NCBI RefSeq assembly: GCF_019880365.1
Contig: NZ_CP082271.1
Coordinates: 2,418,001-2,482,000 of the forward strand
DNA length: 64,000 nucleotides
Direction: 5' to 3'
Source of the DNA: Pseudomonas sp. DNDY-54
GTDB lineage: Bacteria > Pseudomonadota > Gammaproteobacteria > Pseudomonadales > Pseudomonadaceae
Position 1 is the stretch's first letter, and every line of letters begins with the position of its first letter. The notes under the pieces are model-generated. The model worked only from the letters and a program-made list of their open reading frames with translations, was not told the origin of the DNA and did not search any database. Positions 34,552 to 42,726 of this stretch are shown here, in pieces. A program made the translations under genes and the position numbers.

Positions 34552-35628
34552 ATGGCTGATTTACCGATCGATGACCTTAACGTTGCTTCCAACGAGACAC
34601 TTATCACGCCGGAACAGCTGAAGCGCGAGATACCGCTGACGCCTACCGCACTGAAAACCGTCTCAGAAGGACGCCAGGTAGTACGCAACATTCTCGACGG
34701 CAAGGACCATCGCTTGTTTGTGGTGATAGGCCCCTGCTCGATTCACGATCTGAAGGCTGCTCATGAATATGCCGAGCGTCTGAAGGTCCTGGCCGAACAG
34801 GTTTCGGACAGCCTGTATCTCGTCATGCGCGTGTATTTCGAGAAGCCCCGTACAACCGTAGGCTGGAAGGGTCTGATCAACGACCCGTTCATGGACGACT
34901 CATTCAAGATCCAGGACGGACTGCATATTGGCCGGCAGCTTCTGCTGGATCTGGCCGAGATGGGCCTGCCGACAGCCACCGAGGCACTGGACCCTATCTC
35001 GCCGCAATATCTACAGGATTTGATCAGCTGGTCGGCCATTGGCGCGCGCACGACTGAATCCCAAACACATCGGGAGATGGCATCGGGTCTGTCGTCCGCC
35101 GTCGGATTCAAAAATGGTACCGACGGCAGCCTCACCGTAGCCATCAACGCACTGCAATCGGTTTCCAGCCCGCACCGTTTCCTCGGTATCAACCAATCGG
35201 GTGGCGTCTCGATCGTCACCACCAAGGGCAATGCGTATGGCCATGTCGTACTGCGCGGCGGCAACGGCAAGCCCAACTACGACTCGGTCAGCGTGGCGGT
35301 ATGCGAACAGGAACTGAACAAAGCCGGCATCTCCCCGAACATCATGGTCGACTGCAGCCACGCGAACTCCAATAAGGACCCAGCGCTGCAGCCGTTGGTG
35401 ATGGACAACGTGGCGAATCAGATACTGGAGGGCAACAACTCTATCGTCGGCTTGATGGTGGAAAGCCACTTGGGGTGGGGCAGCCAACCGATTCCCAAGG
35501 ATCTCGCGGACCTGAAATATGGTGTGTCCATCACCGATGCCTGTATCGATTGGGATGCGACGGAAAAAGCTATTCTCAACATGCATGGCAAGCTGAAGGA
35601 CGTACTACCCAGGCGCGCTCGCGGTTGA
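34552..35628 (+). CDS. 3-deoxy-7-phosphoheptulonate (DAHP) synthase, class I
   Basis: The first shikimate-pathway enzyme, joining PEP and erythrose 4-phosphate. It has 358 residues and the class I AroF/G/H layout: GPCSIHDLKAAHEYAERL (PEP site), RVYFEKPRTTVGWKGLINDP, GARTTESQTHREMASGLS, GFKNGTDG and the metal-binding DCSHANSNKD. The open frame extends about 100 codons upstream, but the ATG at 34552 (MADLPIDDLNVASNETLITP) matches the family length. Which aromatic amino acid feeds back on it cannot be told by eye. It is followed by a strong bidirectional terminator. Confidence 0.95.
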   Translation: MADLPIDDLNVASNETLITPEQLKREIPLTPTALKTVSEGRQVVRNILDGKDHRLFVVIGPCSIHDLKAAHEYAERLKVLAEQVSDSLYLVMRVYFEKPRTTVGWKGLINDPFMDDSFKIQDGLHIGRQLLLDLAEMGLPTATEALDPISPQYLQDLISWSAIGARTTESQTHREMASGLSSAVGFKNGTDGSLTVAINALQSVSSPHRFLGINQSGGVSIVTTKGNAYGHVVLRGGNGKPNYDSVSVAVCEQELNKAGISPNIMVDCSHANSNKDPALQPLVMDNVANQILEGNNSIVGLMVESHLGWGSQPIPKDLADLKYGVSITDACIDWDATEKAILNMHGKLKDVLPRRARG

Positions 35629-35640
35629 TCGCGAACTGAA

Positions 35641-35671
35641 AAAGAAACGCCGCTCGCGGCGTTTCTTTTTT
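35641..35671. terminator. Strong bidirectional terminator
   Basis: AAAGAAACGCCG and CGGCGTTTCTTT form a perfect 12-bp stem with a four-base loop and a T-tract. It lies between the convergent DAHP synthase and GNAT genes and overlaps the very end of the GNAT region. Confidence 0.92.
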
Positions 35672-35960
35672 ATTCGCTGTCGATACCGCCCGTGGTCTTG
35701 CCTTGTCGCTCGATATACCGCTCGACATAGGAACATGATGGAATCACGGTGTAGCCTTCACGCTCGGCGTAGTCCAATGCATGCTGAGCCAACACAGCCG
35801 CCACACCCCGACCGCGCAGTGCATCCGGAACAAAGGTCCGGTAAAAATCCAAGGTCTGTTTACCTAGATCCACATAAGCCAGATAGGCGCGATAGCCGTC
35901 CACGGTAGTTTCGAACTGATGCCCCGTTCGATCATGGTGAATGGTTAGCTTGTCGGTCAT
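35670..35960 (-). CDS. Small GNAT-type N-acetyltransferase (YjdJ/GTN-like)
   Basis: A 96-residue single-domain protein of the short GNAT group. The acetyl-CoA loop is ALRGRGVAAVLAQHALDYA (about residues 46-64), and PSCSYVERYIER near the C-terminus is the conserved Cys-containing strand of these proteins. Short members are thought to acetylate small molecules or protein N-termini, but no substrate is known. Convergent with the DAHP synthase gene. Confidence 0.88.
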   Translation of the reverse strand: MTDKLTIHHDRTGHQFETTVDGYRAYLAYVDLGKQTLDFYRTFVPDALRGRGVAAVLAQHALDYAEREGYTVIPSCSYVERYIERQGKTTGGIDSE

Positions 35961-36377
35961 CTCGCCTCCTCAGCAGGCTTGCCCTGCCCCTTCGACTTGG
36001 AGGGTTCATGCGGAGCCCGCACATTCCCCATTTTTCTTGTTAGTGGACAGTGCATGCTACCGCTATGTAAGACTCCGCTTCAATTGCTTAAAAGTTGGCC
36101 AGCCGGACTGCAGGTGCGCCTGCTACTGCATCGCCTTCGTAAACGTCCGAAGTGCAACTTTTCGACGTTGGCGTTGGTCCATGTAGCGAGTGCAACGGCT
36201 GGCCCTGATTGTTTTTTAATCAACCTGTCCAGCGGGCGCCATGAAGAGAATGAGCGTGCAGAAAAATGTGGTAGCAGCTGCTCGCCTCAGTTTACTTAGC
36301 GCAACTAATCGGTAGTATGTGCGCGCCAACTTTCCATAACGGAAGTTGCCATGGATTTCATCCTTAAGGGGAACACG
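35961..36377. other. Intergenic region upstream of oprI
   Basis: About 417 bases between the divergent GNAT gene and oprI. It contains the oprI promoter described separately. A 106-codon open frame crosses it on the plus strand but lacks a ribosome binding site and protein-like composition, so I see no gene in the rest. Confidence 0.6.
36291..36318 (+). promoter_or_regulatory. Candidate sigma-70 promoter of oprI
   Basis: TTTACT (36291-36296) and TAGTAT (36313-36318) are separated by 16 bases and lie about 60 bases upstream of the oprI ATG. They resemble -35 and -10 boxes with a plausible 50-base leader. Confidence 0.5.
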
Positions 36378-36632
36378 ATGAACAACGTTCTGAAATTTTC
36401 TGCTCTGGCTTTCGCCGCAGTTCTGGCTACTGGTTGCAGCAACAGCATGACCAAGGAAAGCGAAGCTCGCCTGACCGCGACCGAAGATTCCGCTGCCCGC
36501 GCCCAGGCTCGCGCTGACGAAGCGTACAGCAAGGCCGATGAGGCTCTGCAGGCTGCTCAGAAGGCTCAGCAAACTGCTGACGAAGCCAACGAGCGTGCAC
36601 TGCGTATGCTGGAACGCGCCAGCCGCAAGTAA
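36378..36632 (+). CDS. oprI: Major outer membrane lipoprotein OprI
   Basis: An 84-residue Braun-type lipoprotein. The signal peptide ends in a lipobox LATGC with the lipidated cysteine at C20. The mature part is an alanine-rich heptad coiled coil (ARAQARADEAYSKADEALQAAQKAQQTADEA) that trimerises, and the C-terminus is RASRK, whose terminal lysine can be joined to peptidoglycan. I place the start at the ATG at 36378 behind AAGGGGAA. One of the most abundant Pseudomonas proteins; monocistronic with its own terminator. The next gene, an L,D-transpeptidase, could perform the peptidoglycan attachment (inference). Confidence 0.97.
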   Translation: MNNVLKFSALAFAAVLATGCSNSMTKESEARLTATEDSAARAQARADEAYSKADEALQAAQKAQQTADEANERALRMLERASRK

Positions 36633-36644
36633 GCTTCAGGCGAT

Positions 36645-36677
36645 AAAAAAAGCCGACCTACAGGTCGGCTTTTTTGT
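36645..36677. terminator. Rho-independent terminator of oprI (symmetrical)
   Basis: AGCCGACCT and AGGTCGGCT arms flank a two-base loop, with AAAAAA before and TTTTTT after, directly downstream of oprI. It also faces the convergent L,D-transpeptidase gene. Confidence 0.92.
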
Positions 36678-36711
36678 GGGTGCTTAATAGCTGCCATGTA
36701 TCGGGCAGGTG

Positions 36712-37674
36712 TTAAAAGATGTGCTCTTCCTGACTGGCCAGCGCCTGCCCTTGCTCAGCGATCTGAATCGGCAAGCCATCTTCCCCGGCGATGATCTCCC
36801 GGATCATTTCCCAGTCCAACTGTAAGACACCCGCCGCCTCGTCACGCTTGAGCAATGTATTGATCACAACGGCATGCTTGTCCATCAGCGTCATGTGCTT
36901 GTCTTCGTCCTGCAGCGGCGTATGCGCCTCCAGGTAGATCTTGCCTTCGCTGACACCAAACTTATAAGGCTCATCGATAATCCGTACCGGGGTGCCGACT
37001 TTGACCAGCCCCGACAATTCCAGCACGTTGTGATTGAGCATCCGGAAACACCCGTGACTCACACGCATGCCAATACCAAACTTCTTGTTCGAGCCATGGA
37101 TGAGATAACCGGGCAATGCCAGGGTCATTTTGTAAGGGCCAAGCGGGTTATCCGGTCCTGGCGGCACGACCTTCGGGAGCGGATCACCCTCGGCGGCGTG
37201 CTCATCTCGAATCGATTGCGGTGGGTACCAAGCCGGATTGTTGGTCATGGCCGTGATCCGGGTGTTGCCCACCGGTGACCCCCACCCCTCACGCCCGATT
37301 CCAAGCGGAAAGGTATGCACAACATCCTTACCCTCAGGGAAATAGTACAGGCGATACTCAGCCAAGTTGATCACGACGCCCTCGCGTGGTCCCGGCGGCA
37401 GAATGTAGCGTGTCGGCAGGATGATGTCCGTGCCTTCGCCGGGCAGCCAGGGATCCACGCCAGGGTTGGCTGCAACCAGCTCCAGATAACCCAGATCATG
37501 CGTCTCGCCTAGCGCTGCGAATGTGTCCTCGTACTTGGCCTTGATTACCTGGATCTGCCCAACCACGTCCTCGTCTTCCGGGGGTAGCGGTAGTTCCAGC
37601 GCCGCGGCCTGACCAGCCAATATCAAAGCAGCGAATGACGCACAGGAGGCGACTGCAGACGCACGCGAGAGCAT
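36712..37674 (-). CDS. L,D-transpeptidase (YkuD family)
   Basis: A 320-residue periplasmic enzyme with a signal peptide of about 25 residues ending GQAAA. A LysM-like segment lies near residues 40-90. The YkuD domain runs from about residue 98 with catalytic histidine and cysteine in HGSNKKFGIGMRVSHGCFRM. Family members form 3-3 crosslinks in peptidoglycan or attach Braun lipoprotein to it. Its position next to oprI makes lipoprotein anchoring attractive (inference). Convergent with oprI across the symmetrical terminator. Confidence 0.92.
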   Translation of the reverse strand: MLSRASAVASCASFAALILAGQAAALELPLPPEDEDVVGQIQVIKAKYEDTFAALGETHDLGYLELVAANPGVDPWLPGEGTDIILPTRYILPPGPREGVVINLAEYRLYYFPEGKDVVHTFPLGIGREGWGSPVGNTRITAMTNNPAWYPPQSIRDEHAAEGDPLPKVVPPGPDNPLGPYKMTLALPGYLIHGSNKKFGIGMRVSHGCFRMLNHNVLELSGLVKVGTPVRIIDEPYKFGVSEGKIYLEAHTPLQDEDKHMTLMDKHAVVINTLLKRDEAAGVLQLDWEMIREIIAGEDGLPIQIAEQGQALASQEEHIF

Positions 37675-37741
37675 TCAAGGTTTCCTTGGAAATAGAGGAT
37701 CAAGTTGAGCGATTGTACGCGAAGCAACTGCGCCCGCCGAG

Positions 37742-38023
37742 CTACCAGGCGTTGACGGCAGACGGAAGGCCTTTGCGTTGCGCGCTAAGCGCGTCGCGAC
37801 ACGCCGGACAGAGCCGGCGATCCTTGAGCGCGGTACGTTCAAGGTCCTGCCAGCGCGGTTGGGCAGGCAAAAATCCGCCACAGAGGGTGCGGTCGCCTCG
37901 GCTATTGAGCTCCAGTTGCCGTAGCGCCAGATGCAGACGATTTTCGCGGCAGGCGAACAGGTCGAACTGCTCGTCCGGCACGATAAGGCGATAGGCAAAT
38001 AGGGTCCAGGCTGGGCGCGGCAT
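37742..38023 (-). CDS. Small conserved protein with CPAC motif, function unknown
   Basis: A 93-residue soluble protein. It has several cysteines: one in LFACRENR, one in RTLCGGFLP, and a C-terminal LCPACRDAL pair. Three Cys-containing segments suggest a zinc- or metal-binding fold. No catalytic motif is recognised. The ATG at 38023 is preferred to a start 16 codons upstream. It lies between tesA and the L,D-transpeptidase on the same strand and appears coding by composition; a different-frame open frame overlapping it looks like a shadow. Confidence 0.65.
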   Translation of the reverse strand: MPRPAWTLFAYRLIVPDEQFDLFACRENRLHLALRQLELNSRGDRTLCGGFLPAQPRWQDLERTALKDRRLCPACRDALSAQRKGLPSAVNAW

Positions 38024-38067
38024 CGGAGGCTCCAATCGAGGGGCGCGACAGTAGCGGTGGGCACTGC

Positions 38068-38673
38068 TCAAAGCAAGGGTTCGAGCACGGGCCAGACGTT
38101 GTCGAGCAGCCTTTGCTGCGCACCGGCGGTGGGATGGATGCGATCGGGCTGCATCATACCCTCGACCCCGCCAACACCCTCCAGAAAGAACGGTACGTAC
38201 GGCAGCTTGTTATCCTCGGCAAGGGTATCGAATACCTGAGCAAACGCCGTCGTGTAGCGCTGCCCCAGGTTCGGCGGCAGCCGCATGCCAAGCAACACCA
38301 CCTCAGCGCCCGCCTCGCGGGATTGCTCAATCATCGCCTCAAGATTGTCTTTGAGCTGCGCCGGCGACTGGCCGCGCAAACCATCATTGCCACCGAGTTC
38401 GAGAATGACCACCTCGGGCGCATGCTCCTCCAAAAGCATAGGCAACCTGGCAAGCCCACCGGCGCTCGTGTCGCCACTGATCGAGGCATTCACGACCTGA
38501 TGATCGATCCCTTCTGTATCAAGGCGTTGCTGGAGCAGGTGTACCCACCCCTGGCTGGTTTCCAGGCCGAAAGCGGCGCTGATACTATCCCCAACGACCA
38601 GCAACGTCCCCGCCGCGGCTCCCTGAGTCCAGCAAAGCAGTACCAGGACCCCACTTCTTAGCCACTTTCGCAT
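38068..38673 (-). CDS. tesA: Periplasmic SGNH esterase TesA (arylesterase/lysophospholipase)
   Basis: A 201-residue GDSL/SGNH hydrolase with a cleavable signal peptide (ending GAAAG). Block I is VVGDSISAAFG with the nucleophilic serine, followed by the conserved glycine in NASISGDTSAGG. Block III is LGGNDGLRG, and the catalytic Asp-x-x-His is DRIHP near the C-terminus. It hydrolyses short acyl esters, thioesters and lysophospholipids in the periplasm. It is divergent from the ABC transporter genes; the two start regions nearly touch, so promoters must overlap coding sequence. Confidence 0.93.
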   Translation of the reverse strand: MRKWLRSGVLVLLCWTQGAAAGTLLVVGDSISAAFGLETSQGWVHLLQQRLDTEGIDHQVVNASISGDTSAGGLARLPMLLEEHAPEVVILELGGNDGLRGQSPAQLKDNLEAMIEQSREAGAEVVLLGMRLPPNLGQRYTTAFAQVFDTLAEDNKLPYVPFFLEGVGGVEGMMQPDRIHPTAGAQQRLLDNVWPVLEPLL

Positions 38674-38683
38674 CGGAATCTCC

Positions 38684-39370
38684 ATGACCGCCAGCATTCT
38701 GTACGCCCGGAACCTTAGCAAAGCGGTACCCAGCGCGGAAGGCGAGCTGGCGATTCTCGACGATGTATCGCTGGAATTGAACAAGGGCGAGAGCCTGGCC
38801 ATCATCGGCACCTCTGGTTCTGGCAAGTCGACCCTGCTCGGCCTGCTGGCCGGCCTAGACCTGCCGAGCGCGGGCGAGGTGCACCTAGCCGGTCATCTGC
38901 TCGGCGCATTGGATGAAGACCAGCGCGCCAGGGTCAGGGCGGAACACGTAGGCTTCGTCTTCCAGTCATTCCAGCTACTCGACAGTCTCAATGCGCTGGA
39001 AAACGTCATGCTGCCGCTCGAGCTGCATGGCCGTCGTGATGCGCAGGCGAAAGCCACCGAACTGCTTGGACGCGTTGGTCTGGGTGCTCGCTTGCATCAC
39101 TATCCACGACAGCTCTCGGGCGGCGAACAACAGCGTGTCGCGGTCGCACGTGCGTTCGCCGCCGAACCTTCAGTGCTCTTCGCCGATGAACCCACCGGCA
39201 ATCTCGATAGCCATACCGGTGCAAACATCACGGAACTGCTGTTTGAACTTAACCGTGAACGCGGCACGACCCTGGTACTGGTCACGCATGACGAGCGGCT
39301 GGCCCAGCGCTGCCAACACCTGCTTCGCCTGGAAGGCGGTCGCCAACTTCTAGATGAGCAGACCCGATGA
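38684..39370 (+). CDS. ABC transporter ATP-binding protein (YbbA/LolD-like)
   Basis: A 228-residue ATPase of the MacB/LolD class. Walker A is GTSGSGKST at residues 42-50, the signature LSGGEQQR and Walker B VLFADEPTGNLD are intact, and the switch histidine is in LVLVTHD. It overlaps the following permease gene by four bases. The ybbA-ybbP pair next to tesA is conserved in proteobacteria; the transported substrate is unknown, and these systems usually couple ATP hydrolysis to envelope work rather than bulk transport. Confidence 0.93.
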   Translation: MTASILYARNLSKAVPSAEGELAILDDVSLELNKGESLAIIGTSGSGKSTLLGLLAGLDLPSAGEVHLAGHLLGALDEDQRARVRAEHVGFVFQSFQLLDSLNALENVMLPLELHGRRDAQAKATELLGRVGLGARLHHYPRQLSGGEQQRVAVARAFAAEPSVLFADEPTGNLDSHTGANITELLFELNRERGTTLVLVTHDERLAQRCQHLLRLEGGRQLLDEQTR

Positions 39371-41868
39371 AGCGCGTGCCCTTCCCCCGTCTGGCTAGCC
39401 TGGCGCTGCGCCAGCTGCTGCGCGATGCGCGCGGCGGCGAGCTCCGCGTTCTGTTTGGTGCACTGTTGATTGCCGTAGCGGCCAGTACAGCCATCGGCTA
39501 TTTCGGTGCACGTCTAAACGATGCCATGTTGCTGCGGGCCACCGAATTTCTCGGAGCCGATCTTGTGTTGCGTGGCAGCGCACCCGCCGAGTCCGAACAG
39601 ATCGCGGCAGGCGCCCGATTACAGCTTGATCATGCCCGGGTTGTTGAATTTTCCAGCGTCGTCGCCACGGACGAAAATCTGCAACTAACGAGTGTCAAGG
39701 CAGCCGACGACCATTACCCGCTGCGTGGTGAGTTGCGTAGCGCTCCCGCCCCGTACCAGCCAGAACACGCCGGACCGGGACCAAAACCTGGCGAAGCCTG
39801 GGCCGAAGCCCGCCTCTTCGCCGCGCTCGATCTTCAAGTCGGCGATCACATCGAAGTGGGTAACAAGCGGCTGCAGTTGACCCGCGTATTGACCTACGAG
39901 CCCGATCGGGTGGGCGATTTCTACAGCCTGACGCCACGGGTACTGATGCATCTCGATGATCTGGACGCCACCGGCGTGGTGCAGCCTGGCAGTCGTGTGC
40001 GCTATCGAGAACTTTGGCGTGGGGAACCGGCGCAACTGCAGGCTTATGAAGAAGCCATCAAACCCAACCTGCAACCGCATCAGCGCATCGAAACCGCCAA
40101 GGACGGCAATCGCCAGATTGGCGGTGCGCTTGGGCGCGCCGAACGCTACCTCAACCTTGCCAGCCTGGCCGCAGTGCTTCTCGCGGGCGTTGCGGTGGCG
40201 CTTTCAGCCGCGCGTTTCGCCGCACGCCGCTTCGATGCCAGCGCTCTGCTGCGCTGCCTGGGACTGTCACGACGCGAGGCACTGCTGCTTTACACGTTGC
40301 AGCTCGGCTGCCTGGGCATAGCAGCGAGCGTGGTGGGCGCACTGTTGGGCTGGGCAGCACAACACGGGCTGTTCTTCCTGCTGCGCGAGTTGGTTGTGAG
40401 CGAGGTCCCGCCGGCCACCCTCTGGCCTGCATTGGCAGGCATCGCAACCGGGCTCGTGGCGCTGGCCGGCTTTGCGTTGCCGCCATTGGCTGCATTGGGG
40501 CGCGTACCGCCACTACGGGTACTACGCCGAGATATCCTACCGGTCCCGCCAAGCACCTGGCTGGTATACGGCACCGCGGTGGCCGCCCTTGGCCTGATCA
40601 TGTGGCGCCTTAGCCTGGACTTGAAAATCACGCTTGCGCTGCTGGGTGGAGGCCTGATCGCGACCCTGGTCCTCGGCGGGCTCTTGTTGCTGGCACTGCG
40701 GGGCTTGCGCCGCGCGCTATCGGGCGCTTCGCTGACATGGCGCTTGGGTCTTGGCCAGCTGCTTCGTCACCCGCTTGCGGCCGCAGGTCAGTCGCTGGCC
40801 TTCGGCCTGATATTACTGGCGATGGCCCTGATTGCGCTGCTGCGCGGCGAGTTGCTGGATACCTGGCAGAACCAGCTCCCGGACGATGCACCTAACCATT
40901 TCGTGCTCAACGTGTTACCCGCTGATCGGGACGCTTTTGCGCAGCGTATCGAGGCATTGTCGGATCATGCCGCGCCGCTGTACCCCGTCGTACCGGGACG
41001 GCTGGTCGCCATCAATGGGGAGCCGGTACGTCAGGCGGTCAGCAAGGATAGTCAAGGCGAGCGGGCGATACGCCGTGACCTGAGCCTGACCTGGGCGCAG
41101 GATATCCCTTCCGACAATCGCCTCACCGCTGGCCAGTGGTGGGACGACGCGCCAAGCGAATTACCGGGCGTATCGGTGGAAGCCGAGTTGGCCGAGAGCC
41201 TTCAGGTCAAACTGGGCGACCAACTTAGCTTCACGGTCGGCGGGCTGACCCGCGATGTCAGCGTGACCAGTCTGCGTGAGGTGAACTGGGACAGTTTCCA
41301 GCCGAACTTCTACATGATCTTCGAGCCTGAAACCCTACAAGACGTGCCGACTACCTACATGACCAGCTTCCACCTGCCCGACGGCAAGGATCGCGAACTG
41401 GTGCAACTGGCGCGAGACTTCCCATCCGCAACGATACTGCAGGTCGAGGCCTTGCTCAGCCAGCTGCGTAGCATCCTGGCGCAGGTCTCGCTAGCGGTCG
41501 AGTACGTGCTGATGTTCGTGCTGGCCGCTGGTCTGACCGTATTGTTTGCTGGTCTCCAGGCGACACTGGACGAGCGCATCCGCCAAGGCGCTCTGTTGCG
41601 GGCATTGGGCGCTGAGCGCAATTTGTTACTCAAGGCCAGGCGGGCAGAATTCGGTGTGCTCGGCGCGGCCAGCGGCCTGCTCGCCGCGCTAGGCTGCGAA
41701 CTGGTCAGCGCGCTGCTCTATCACTTTGTCTTCGACTTACGCTGGCAACCGCACCCTTGGCTGCTCCTGCTGCCGCTGATCGGCGCGCTGCTGGTTGGAG
41801 CCGCGGGGGTAATCGGTACGCGCCGAGCGCTCAATGCCAGCCCGCTCAATGTACTCCGCGAGAACTGA
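39367..41868 (+). CDS. ABC transporter permease (YbbP/FtsX family)
   Basis: An 833-residue inner-membrane protein with two FtsX/MacB-type permease halves. An N-terminal helix (VLFGALLIAVAASTAIGYFG) precedes a large periplasmic domain (about residues 45-250). Clusters of helices lie near 260-500 (including LLAGVAVALSAARFAARRF and GGLIATLVLGGLLLLAL), a second periplasmic domain comes next, and the C-terminal helices include YVLMFVLAAGLTVLFAGLQA and WLLLLPLIGALLVGAAGVIG. Works with the overlapping upstream ATPase. Substrate unknown. Confidence 0.92.
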   Translation: MKRVPFPRLASLALRQLLRDARGGELRVLFGALLIAVAASTAIGYFGARLNDAMLLRATEFLGADLVLRGSAPAESEQIAAGARLQLDHARVVEFSSVVATDENLQLTSVKAADDHYPLRGELRSAPAPYQPEHAGPGPKPGEAWAEARLFAALDLQVGDHIEVGNKRLQLTRVLTYEPDRVGDFYSLTPRVLMHLDDLDATGVVQPGSRVRYRELWRGEPAQLQAYEEAIKPNLQPHQRIETAKDGNRQIGGALGRAERYLNLASLAAVLLAGVAVALSAARFAARRFDASALLRCLGLSRREALLLYTLQLGCLGIAASVVGALLGWAAQHGLFFLLRELVVSEVPPATLWPALAGIATGLVALAGFALPPLAALGRVPPLRVLRRDILPVPPSTWLVYGTAVAALGLIMWRLSLDLKITLALLGGGLIATLVLGGLLLLALRGLRRALSGASLTWRLGLGQLLRHPLAAAGQSLAFGLILLAMALIALLRGELLDTWQNQLPDDAPNHFVLNVLPADRDAFAQRIEALSDHAAPLYPVVPGRLVAINGEPVRQAVSKDSQGERAIRRDLSLTWAQDIPSDNRLTAGQWWDDAPSELPGVSVEAELAESLQVKLGDQLSFTVGGLTRDVSVTSLREVNWDSFQPNFYMIFEPETLQDVPTTYMTSFHLPDGKDRELVQLARDFPSATILQVEALLSQLRSILAQVSLAVEYVLMFVLAAGLTVLFAGLQATLDERIRQGALLRALGAERNLLLKARRAEFGVLGAASGLLAALGCELVSALLYHFVFDLRWQPHPWLLLLPLIGALLVGAAGVIGTRRALNASPLNVLREN

Positions 41869-41926
41869 AGCCAGATCAAGACAAGTAACTTTAGAATAGG
41901 CACCCTTCAGCCACCTCGGATGATTC

Positions 41927-42439
41927 ATGAGCCGTTATCGCCCGCCCCGCCCCGCTGGTACACCCCTGATAACACCGGAAGGTGAGGCACGGCTGCGCGC
42001 GGAGCTACACGAGTTGTGGCATGTCAGGCGCCCGCAGGTCACCCAGTCGGTCAGCGAAGCCGCCGCGCAAGGCGATCGTTCTGAAAACGCCGAGTACACC
42101 TACGGTAAGAAAATGCTGCGAGAGATTGATAGCCGTGTCCGATTTCTCACCAAGCGGCTGGAGAAGCTCAAGGTCGTCAGCGACAAACCGACCGATCCGG
42201 GCAAGGTGTACTTTGGCGCATGGGTGACGGTCGAAGACGAAGACGGTGATCAAGCTCGCTATCGCATCGTTGGGCCCGACGAACTTGACCTTCGCCAAGG
42301 CCTGATCAGTATCGACTCGCCGCTGGCCAGAGCATTGGTCGGCAAACCGCTGGATGCGGAAGTTCAGGTTCAAACGCCCACTGGGGCAAAGCTGTGGTAC
42401 ATCGTGGCGATTGAGTACATTGACCCAGCGGTTGCTTAG
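41927..42439 (+). CDS. greB: Transcription elongation factor GreB
   Basis: A 170-residue protein that rescues backtracked RNA polymerase by stimulating transcript cleavage. The N-terminal antiparallel coiled coil carries the acidic tip motif QGDRSENAEYTYGKKMLREIDSR, and the FKBP-like C-terminal domain includes GAWVTVEDEDGDQARYRIVGPDE. The longer basic N-terminus (SRYRPPRPAGTPLITPEG) separates GreB from GreA. It stands alone between the ABC genes and the lipase operon. Confidence 0.94.
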   Translation: MSRYRPPRPAGTPLITPEGEARLRAELHELWHVRRPQVTQSVSEAAAQGDRSENAEYTYGKKMLREIDSRVRFLTKRLEKLKVVSDKPTDPGKVYFGAWVTVEDEDGDQARYRIVGPDELDLRQGLISIDSPLARALVGKPLDAEVQVQTPTGAKLWYIVAIEYIDPAVA

Positions 42440-42531
42440 TGACCAATAAGTCACCATCGTCGCCGATCAGGTTGCTAACGTTGCGGATCACGCGGGGCTA
42501 GCACTTTCCTTCCCACCACCCTGTTCCGTCC

Positions 42532-42548
42532 GGTAACAAGGGCTTACC
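42532..42548. promoter_or_regulatory. Candidate upstream activator site for lipA
   Basis: GGTAA and TTACC arms separated by seven bases, about 80 bases upstream of the -24 element. The spacing fits an enhancer-binding protein dimer such as CbrB or LipR; the match is short and the assignment tentative. Confidence 0.35.
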
Positions 42549-42625
42549 CAGCAGCCGCTCATGTAGAGCGCAAAGCCGCAGGCGATACGGCGGGCTAGAG
42601 CATCCGCTTATCCGCTGTACGGGGC

Positions 42626-42641
42626 TTGGCACGAATGCTGC
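42626..42641 (+). promoter_or_regulatory. Sigma-54 (-24/-12) promoter of lipA
   Basis: TTGGCACGAATGCTGC matches the RpoN consensus TGGCAC-N5-TTGC with one mismatch, and the invariant GG (42628-42629) and GC (42640-42641) are exactly ten bases apart. The expected transcript start near 42653 leaves a leader of about 75 bases before lipA. RpoN dependence of lipA is known in P. aeruginosa. Confidence 0.8.
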
Positions 42642-42726
42642 GCTGATTGAAGCCGTTGTACGCGCAGCGCGCGGTGAATGGCGATGGACTGCCAACGTCC
42701 TGTTCACCCTTTGAACGAGTGCATAC

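Larger units (their letters stand above)
42440..42726. other. Regulatory region of the lipase operon
   Basis: 287 bases between greB and lipA with no gene. It carries a clear sigma-54 promoter (42626-42641) and, about 80 bases upstream of it, an inverted repeat that could bind an enhancer-binding protein. No rho-independent terminator for greB is obvious. Confidence 0.7.

Noticed and set aside
35979..36299. 106-codon open frame upstream of oprI
   Set aside because: No ribosome binding site, unusual residue composition, and it overlaps the oprI promoter region.
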